In this document: piece after piece, positions 6,757-10,089 of the stretch
How positions within the stretch are numbered: position 1 is the stretch's first letter
Layout of the letters: the number at the start of each line of letters is the position of its first letter
NCBI GenBank assembly: GCA_023394015.1
Contig: JAEXBL010000244.1
Coordinates: 1-10,089, forward strand
Direction: 5' to 3'
DNA length: 10,089 nt
Origin: Pseudomonadota bacterium
GTDB lineage: Bacteria > Pseudomonadota > Gammaproteobacteria > Burkholderiales > Burkholderiaceae_C
Notes under the pieces: model-generated
Databases searched by the model: none
The model's input: only the letters and a program-made list of their open reading frames with translations
What the model was told of the DNA's origin: nothing
Made by a program: the position numbers and the translations under genes

Positions 6757-6835
6757 TCCCCCCTGAGGCGCGCGTCGCGCGCCTTCCCCCCAGGGGGACA
6801 ACGCTGGTCGCCGGGGGAACCCCGGCGACGGCGTT
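6757..6835 (+). terminator. Tandem hairpin element after the zinc peptidase gene
   Basis: Two strong hairpins lie end to end straight after the stop codon. The first has outer arms TCCCCC (6757-6762) and GGGGGA (6793-6798) enclosing GGCGCGC (6767-6773) and GCGCGCC (6777-6783). The second has AACGC (6800-6804) and GCGTT (6831-6835) around perfect 10-bp arms GTCGCCGGGG (6807-6816) and CCCCGGCGAC (6820-6829) with a GAA loop. There is no T run, so classic intrinsic termination is doubtful; transcript end protection or a Rho-assisted stop is possible. The layout (stop codon, C-run, GC hairpin, G-run) resembles gene-end repeats I recall from Comamonadaceae. Confidence 0.6.
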
Positions 6836-6968
6836 CCGGGGCGGCCTGCTCCGCGGCCTGGCGAAGCGCGCTTGTCAGGCAGGTCCCAACAACTATCAAA
6901 TTCATAGTGAATACAACCCCTAAATCGGCCGTGCCAAGCGGATGCTGCGGTGCGACAATAGAGGGTTC
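6836..6968 (+). promoter_or_regulatory. rhlE upstream region with promoter and ribosome site
   Basis: This leader contains dispersed-repeat copy 3 (6868-6908), then a plain stretch and GACAAT at 6954-6959, a possible -10 box, with GTGCCA at 6931-6936 as a poor -35 candidate 17 bp upstream. GAGGG (6961-6965) is a ribosome site three bases from the ATG at 6969, which is close. If GACAAT is really the -10 box, the transcript would begin after GAGGG, so only one of the two readings can be right. TACAAC at 6912-6917 is an alternative, farther -10 candidate. Confidence 0.35.
6868..6908 (+). repeat. Dispersed repeat, copy 3, with near-palindromic end
   Basis: GCGCTTGTC (6868-6876) and ACTATCAAA (6892-6900) match GCGCTTGTC (3138-3146) and GCTATCAAA (3162-3170) of copy 1 with exactly the same 24-base offset. 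Several positions between them also agree. The end, ACTATCAAATTCATAGT (6892-6908), is a 17-base palindrome with one mismatched pair around a central A, and could be a protein-binding site upstream of rhlE. Confidence 0.55.
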
Positions 6969-8417
6969 ATGACCACCACCAAGTATTCCGACCTCGCGCT
7001 GGCCGAACCGCTGAAGCGCGCCGTGGCCGACATGGGCTACGAAACCATGACGCCGATCCAGGCCCAGGCCATTCCCGTGGTGCTGGCCGGGCAGGACGTG
7101 ATGGGCGCTGCCCAGACCGGCACTGGCAAAACCGCCGCCTTCTCGCTGCCGCTGCTGCAGCGCCTGCTCAAGCACGAAACCGCGTCCGTCTCGCCCGCGC
7201 GCCACCCGGTGCGCGCGCTGGTGCTGCTGCCCACGCGCGAACTGGCCGTGCAGGTGGCCGATCAGGTCAAGCAGTACGCCAAGTACACGCAACTGCGCAG
7301 CGCGGTGGTGTTCGGCGGCATGGACATGAAGCCGCAGATCGAGGAGCTGCGCAAGGGCGTCGAGGTGCTGGTGGCCACGCCGGGGCGCCTGCTCGACCAC
7401 ATCGAGGCCAAGACCGCGGTGCTGAACCAGGTCGAATACGTGGTGCTGGACGAGGCCGACCGCATGCTCGACATCGGCTTTCTACCCGACTTGCAGCGCA
7501 TCCTCAGCTACCTGCCCAAGAGCGGGCGCACCACGCTGCTCTTTTCGGCCACCTTCTCGCCCGAGATCAAGCGCCTGGCCGAGAGCTACCTGCACAACCC
7601 GGTGCTGATCGAGGTGGCACGCCCCAACGCCACCGCTGCCACGGTGGAGCAGCACTTCTACCTGCTGGACGACGACGACAAGCGCCGCGCCATCCGCCAG
7701 GTGCTGAAGGACAAGGAGCTGCGCCAGGCCTTCGTGTTCTGCAACAGCAAGCTGGGCACGGCGCGGCTGGCCCGCGCGCTGGAGCGCGACGGCCTGAAGA
7801 CCACCGCCCTGCACGGCGACAAGAGCCAAGACGAGCGCCTGAAGTCGCTCGAAGCCTTCAAGCAGGGCGAGGTCGACCTGCTGGTGGCCACCGACGTGGC
7901 CGCGCGCGGACTGGACATCAAGGACGTGCCCGCCGTCTTCAACTACGACGTGCCCTTCAACCCCGAGGACTACGTGCACCGCATCGGCCGCACCGGCCGC
8001 GCCGGCGCCTCGGGCGTGGCCGTCACCCTGGTCACCAAGAGCGACCAGCGCCTAATGGCCGAGCTGGAGAAGCTGCTCAAGACCAAGATCGAGGTCGAGC
8101 ACCTGGCCTTCGACAACGAGCGCCCGCGCGGCCGCATCAACGACGGCCGCCGCCGCTGGCAGGGTGATGAAACCGGCGACGCACGCGACGAGGTGCGCCG
8201 CGAGCGCCGCCACCCCGAGCGCCGCACCGCACCGGCCCCGCAGGCCCCGGCCGACCCCTTCTTCAACCAGCCCTACGAGGCCCCGGCCGAGTTGGACGAG
8301 CCGCCCGCCTGGGAGCAAAAGGCCCGCCCGGCGCGCAGCGGCCTGTCGGCCAACATCAAGCCCAAGCGCAAGGTGGCGGCGCTGTTCAAGGCGCCGGAGA
8401 CCACGCCCTCGTCCTGA
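6969..8417 (+). CDS. rhlE: DEAD-box ATP-dependent RNA helicase, RhlE type
   Basis: ATP-driven RNA unwinding enzyme of the DEAD-box family, acting in ribosome assembly and RNA decay in the cytosol. All motifs are present in the 482-residue protein: Q motif TPIQ (28-31), motif I AQTGTGKT (48-55), Ia PTRELA (88-93), Ib TPGR (137-140), II DEAD (161-164), III SAT (193-195), IV FVFCNSK (255-261), V ATDVAARGLDI and VI HRIGRTGRAG (337-346). The core ends near 380. After it comes a basic, low-complexity tail rich in Arg, Pro and Ala that closes with NIKPKRKVAALFK, the RhlE-type RNA-binding extension of Burkholderiales. The start at 6969 (MTTTKYSDLALAEPL) is taken over 6942 because the family begins there and GAGGG precedes it. 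It converges with the DUF445 gene. RhlE rather than DbpA or SrmB is chosen from the core style and tail. Confidence 0.95.
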   Translation: MTTTKYSDLALAEPLKRAVADMGYETMTPIQAQAIPVVLAGQDVMGAAQTGTGKTAAFSLPLLQRLLKHETASVSPARHPVRALVLLPTRELAVQVADQVKQYAKYTQLRSAVVFGGMDMKPQIEELRKGVEVLVATPGRLLDHIEAKTAVLNQVEYVVLDEADRMLDIGFLPDLQRILSYLPKSGRTTLLFSATFSPEIKRLAESYLHNPVLIEVARPNATAATVEQHFYLLDDDDKRRAIRQVLKDKELRQAFVFCNSKLGTARLARALERDGLKTTALHGDKSQDERLKSLEAFKQGEVDLLVATDVAARGLDIKDVPAVFNYDVPFNPEDYVHRIGRTGRAGASGVAVTLVTKSDQRLMAELEKLLKTKIEVEHLAFDNERPRGRINDGRRRWQGDETGDARDEVRRERRHPERRTAPAPQAPADPFFNQPYEAPAELDEPPAWEQKARPARSGLSANIKPKRKVAALFKAPETTPSS

Positions 8418-8431
8418 CCGGCGCTTGCCGG
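8418..8431 (+). terminator. Small hairpin after rhlE
   Basis: CCGGC (8418-8422) and GCCGG (8427-8431) form a 5-bp GC stem with a GCTT loop directly after the rhlE stop codon. There is no T tract, so it is at best a weak or Rho-aided transcript end. Confidence 0.3.
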
Positions 8432-8442
8432 GCCTTCAGGGT

Positions 8443-8485
8443 GCCAGCGCCTGCGGGAAAGGCGCGGTCAGCTGTCAATTTCACA
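8443..8485 (+). repeat. Dispersed repeat, copy 4 (between rhlE and the DUF445 gene)
   Basis: GCCAGCGCCTG (8443-8453), GGCGC (8461-8465) and TCAGCTGTCAA (8468-8478) line up with copy 1 blocks starting GCTGGCGCTTG (3134) and TCAGCTATCAA (3159). The offset of 26 bases between the first block and CAGCT is the same in both copies. GCGCC (8447-8451) and GGCGC (8461-8465) form a 5-bp stem. Similarity fades after AATTTCACAG. Confidence 0.55.
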
Positions 8486-8517
8486 GAAAACATCACCGCC
8501 ACGCGTGCGTGGCGGTG
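8481..8517 (-). terminator. Intrinsic terminator overlapping the DUF445 gene end
   Basis: CACCGCCACGC (8494-8504) and GCGTGGCGGTG (8507-8517) are perfect 11-bp arms with a two-base centre. Read on the minus strand, this GC-rich stem is followed by ATGTTTTCTGTGA, a short T-rich tail. The stem contains the last codons and most of the TGA stop of the DUF445 gene (8493-8495), so termination is built into the coding end. Confidence 0.65.
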
Positions 8518-9758
8518 TGGATCAGCAGCCCCACCAGCCCGCCCACCAGCGTGCCGTTGATGCGGATGAACTGCAAATCGCGCCCGATGTGGCGCTCCAG
8601 CTCGTCGGTCATCTCGCGCGCGTCCCAGGCCTGTACGCGGGCCACGATGTAGCGGCGGATGTCGTCGCGGTAGCGCTCGATCAGGCGCGGCGCGGCAGCC
8701 TGCAGCTCGCCATTGATCCAGCCGCGCACCTCGGCATCGCCCGCCAGGCGCTCGCCCAGCGTCTGCGCGGCCTGGGTGATGCGGCGGCGGATGGTCGAGT
8801 CGGCCTCGCCCATGTCGGCCTGCAGCCAGGTCAGCAACTCGCCCCAGAGCTGATCGACGTAGTGGCCCAGCGCCGGGTTGTCGATCAACTCGGCCTTCAG
8901 CCGCTCTCCACGGGCCTGCAGCGCCGCGTCGTCCTTCAGCCGGGCGACGAAGCCGGCCACCATGTCGTCGAAGCGCAGGCGCAGGCGGTGCGCCGGGTCG
9001 TCGGCCATGTCGATGATGGTCTTGGCGACGATGACCACCACCTTGCGCGTGGCCAGGCGCGCGGCCACCTGGTCCAGCCCCACGTATTTCAGCGCCTTCA
9101 CCTCGCGCGCAATGGCTTCGGTGATGGTGTCCTGCACGCTGTCCTCGCCCAGCAGCCTGGCCAGTTGCACCAGCACGCCGTCCAGCAGCTCCTGGTGGCG
9201 GCGCTCGTGCGTCATGGCCTCCAGCACCTGGCCGGACAGGCGGGTGATCTCCACCTGCCGCAGGCCGCGCCGCGCCAGATCGGCCACGAAGGCGCGCACG
9301 CGCTCGTCGTCCAGCGCGCCCACGGCCCAGCGGCCCACGTCCACCAGCCGCTCGCCCACGCGCACGGCGTTGGCCGGCTGCGACAGCCAGGCCGCCACGC
9401 GGCCGGCGGCGTCCCATTCCCTCAACTTGGCCAGCACCTGCTCGGTGGCCAAAAAGTGCGTGGCGATGAACAGGCCCAGGTTCTCGCCGATGCGGTTCTT
9501 GTTGGCCGGGATGATGGCGGTGTGCGGAATCGGCAACCCCAGCGGGTGCCGAAACAGCGCCACCACCGCGAACCAGTCGGCGATGGCGCCGACCATGCCC
9601 GCCTCGGCGAACGCGGCCAGGTAGCCCCAGGCCGGGTGGCGGTGCTCCTGCGCCGTGGCCAGCACGTACAGCAGCGCCATCAGCAGCAGCAGGCCCAGCG
9701 CCAGCCGCTTCATGCCGGTGGCGTCGCGCACGCGCATTAGGCCGCCCATGCCGTTCAT
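8493..9758 (-). CDS. DUF445 domain membrane protein
   Basis: Membrane protein of the DUF445 family (E. coli YjiN-like), biochemical function unknown. The 421-residue product has an N-terminal hydrophobic segment at about 17-36 ([19 protein letters not shown]) and the diagnostic family block [20 protein letters not shown], then [19 protein letters not shown] (about 53-90). A long, charged, probably helical middle follows, and the end is a hydrophobic glycine-rich segment ([13 protein letters not shown]). The start at 9758 is chosen because it overlaps the apaH stop as ATGA, implying translational coupling; internal ATGs at codons 4, 8 and 16 are alternatives, codon 16 (MKRLALG) being plausible. 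Its first 92 coding bases are repeated in inverted orientation at the right edge of the window. Confidence 0.9.
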   Translation of the reverse strand: MNGMGGLMRVRDATGMKRLALGLLLLMALLYVLATAQEHRHPAWGYLAAFAEAGMVGAIADWFAVVALFRHPLGLPIPHTAIIPANKNRIGENLGLFIATHFLATEQVLAKLREWDAAGRVAAWLSQPANAVRVGERLVDVGRWAVGALDDERVRAFVADLARRGLRQVEITRLSGQVLEAMTHERRHQELLDGVLVQLARLLGEDSVQDTITEAIAREVKALKYVGLDQVAARLATRKVVVIVAKTIIDMADDPAHRLRLRFDDMVAGFVARLKDDAALQARGERLKAELIDNPALGHYVDQLWGELLTWLQADMGEADSTIRRRITQAAQTLGERLAGDAEVRGWINGELQAAAPRLIERYRDDIRRYIVARVQAWDAREMTDELERHIGRDLQFIRINGTLVGGLVGLLIHTATHAWR

Positions 9759-9773
9759 CCCGCGCCGCCCGGC
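9667..9773. repeat. Left arm of a 107-bp perfect inverted repeat
   Basis: The reverse complement of this stretch is identical, base for base, to 9983-10089. It covers the 5' end of the DUF445 gene, its ATG and 15 bases upstream. The two arms are separated by 209 bp (9774-9982) holding the end of apaH. Confidence 0.97.
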
Positions 9774-9982
9774 TTTTGCGCCTGCGGGCAGCGCACCTGG
9801 ATCAGCTCGCGCTCGTGCGCGCTGGCGCCCAGGCGCACGGCGCTCAGACAGCCGCCCCACACGCAGCCGGTGTCGAGCGAAATCAGGTCCGGCCGGTCGA
9901 TCCAGCCCAGCGTGGACCAGTGACCGAAGGCCACCACCTCGCCCGCAGTGCGCCGGCCCGGCACCTCAAACCAGGGCAGGTG
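9755..9982 (-). CDS. apaH: Bis(5'-nucleosyl)-tetraphosphatase, symmetrical (3' end only)
   Basis: Only the last 75 residues of ApaH, which splits Ap4A into two ADP, are present; the full protein is about 270-280 residues. Recognisable are [10 protein letters not shown], then [27 protein letters not shown] and [12 protein letters not shown], which match the C-terminal metallophosphatase end of the family. The conserved GHW and LDTGC(V/C)WGG elements are intact. The metal-binding N-terminal motifs are not in the window. The reading breaks off at 9982, the base before the inverted copy of the neighbouring gene begins; the same frame continues to a TAG at 10016-10018 but those codons belong to the inverted copy. 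The stop codon overlaps the DUF445 start (ATGA). It is truncated by rearrangement or by mis-assembly, so this need not reflect a broken gene in the organism. Confidence 0.88.
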   Translation of the reverse strand, partial: HLPWFEVPGRRTAGEVVAFGHWSTLGWIDRPDLISLDTGCVWGGCLSAVRLGASAHERELIQVRCPQAQKPGGAG

Positions 9983-10089
9983 GCCGGGCGGCGCGGGATG
10001 AACGGCATGGGCGGCCTAATGCGCGTGCGCGACGCCACCGGCATGAAGCGGCTGGCGCTGGGCCTGCTGCTGCTGATGGCGCTGCTGTA
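9983..10089. repeat. Right arm of a 107-bp perfect inverted repeat, running to the window edge
   Basis: Exact inverted copy of 9667-9773 with no mismatch up to the last base, so the true arm may be longer. Flanking bases diverge at once on the inner side (GTG before GCCGGG here, AAA before GCCGGG in the left copy), which marks a sharp junction at 9982/9983. Confidence 0.97.
9998..10089 (+). CDS. Second, inverted copy of the DUF445 gene start (partial, cut by window end)
   Basis: Thirty codons plus two bases identical to the beginning of the minus-strand DUF445 gene, starting [20 protein letters not shown]. It reads off the right edge of the window, so completeness is unknown. Unlike the other copy it is not preceded by apaH in the same orientation. 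It is most likely part of an artificial fold-back, and should not be counted as a separate gene without proof. Confidence 0.5.
   Translation, partial: MNGMGGLMRVRDATGMKRLALGLLLLMALL

Noticed and set aside
5119..6801. 560-residue minus-strand frame running through the zinc peptidase gene
   Set aside because: It is a shadow of the peptidase gene (intact HEVGHH motif) and of pcp in another frame; no domain is visible.
6942..6968. Upstream start for rhlE adding nine residues
   Set aside because: The added MLRCDNRGF is not family-like, and GAGGG lies just before the ATG at 6969.
8505..9740. 411-residue plus-strand frame opposite the DUF445 gene
   Set aside because: It is His/Gln/Ala-rich without motifs, whereas the minus strand carries the conserved DUF445 block.
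9667..10089. Hairpin telomere or phage-type terminal structure as explanation of the inverted repeat
   Set aside because: The arms are plain housekeeping coding sequence and no telomere resolvase or phage gene is nearby; a fold-back artefact or simple inverted duplication is more economical.

Overview
The window is dense, GC-rich bacterial chromosome, most likely from a member of the Comamonadaceae (Betaproteobacteria, Burkholderiales). The basis is gene content and protein style: a Burkholderiales-type BMP periplasmic protein, GuaD, Dcd, an RhlE helicase with a long basic tail, and ApaH followed by a DUF445 protein. The intergenic repeats also resemble those I know from Acidovorax/Comamonas-type genomes. 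The genus cannot be fixed by reading alone. No CRISPR array, tRNA, rRNA, IS element or prophage gene was seen.

Layout, left to right. (1) 10-1080 (+): a secreted BMP-family ABC transporter binding protein, convergent with (2) 1090-1650 (-), a TetR-type repressor. (3) A 181-bp divergent region with a 16-bp palindrome leads to (4) guaD, guanine deaminase (+), then (5) dcd, dCTP deaminase (+), with a dispersed repeat between them that also supplies the last codons of guaD. (6) A small single-span membrane protein (+) has its start codon inside a 9-bp inverted repeat. (7) On the minus strand, pcp (pyroglutamyl-peptidase I) is followed by an ornithine cyclodeaminase/pyrroline-2-carboxylate reductase family gene. 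(8) Divergent from pcp is a membrane-anchored YpfJ-type zinc metallopeptidase (+). (9) A hairpin-rich gap precedes rhlE (+). (10) rhlE converges with a minus-strand apaH-DUF445 pair joined by an ATGA overlap.

Functional threads. The binding protein, TetR regulator and guaD could form a purine uptake and breakdown locus (inference from family and proximity). Pcp and the cyclodeaminase-family enzyme both act on small cyclic amino-acid derivatives or their peptides and may be co-transcribed. The rest is housekeeping: pyrimidine nucleotide supply, RNA remodelling and Ap4A hydrolysis.

The most striking structural signal is at the right end. The last 107 bases (9983-10089) are an exact reverse complement of 9667-9773, the 5' end of the DUF445 gene. 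apaH is cut to its last 75 codons at that junction. A fold-back assembly or amplification chimera is the most likely explanation, with a genuine inverted duplication as the alternative. The second notable signal is a family of four degenerate copies of one roughly 40-bp repeat lying in or beside four gene boundaries, two of which appear to have been absorbed into coding ends (guaD C-terminus, pcp N-terminus). I found no convincing undescribed multi-gene system here.
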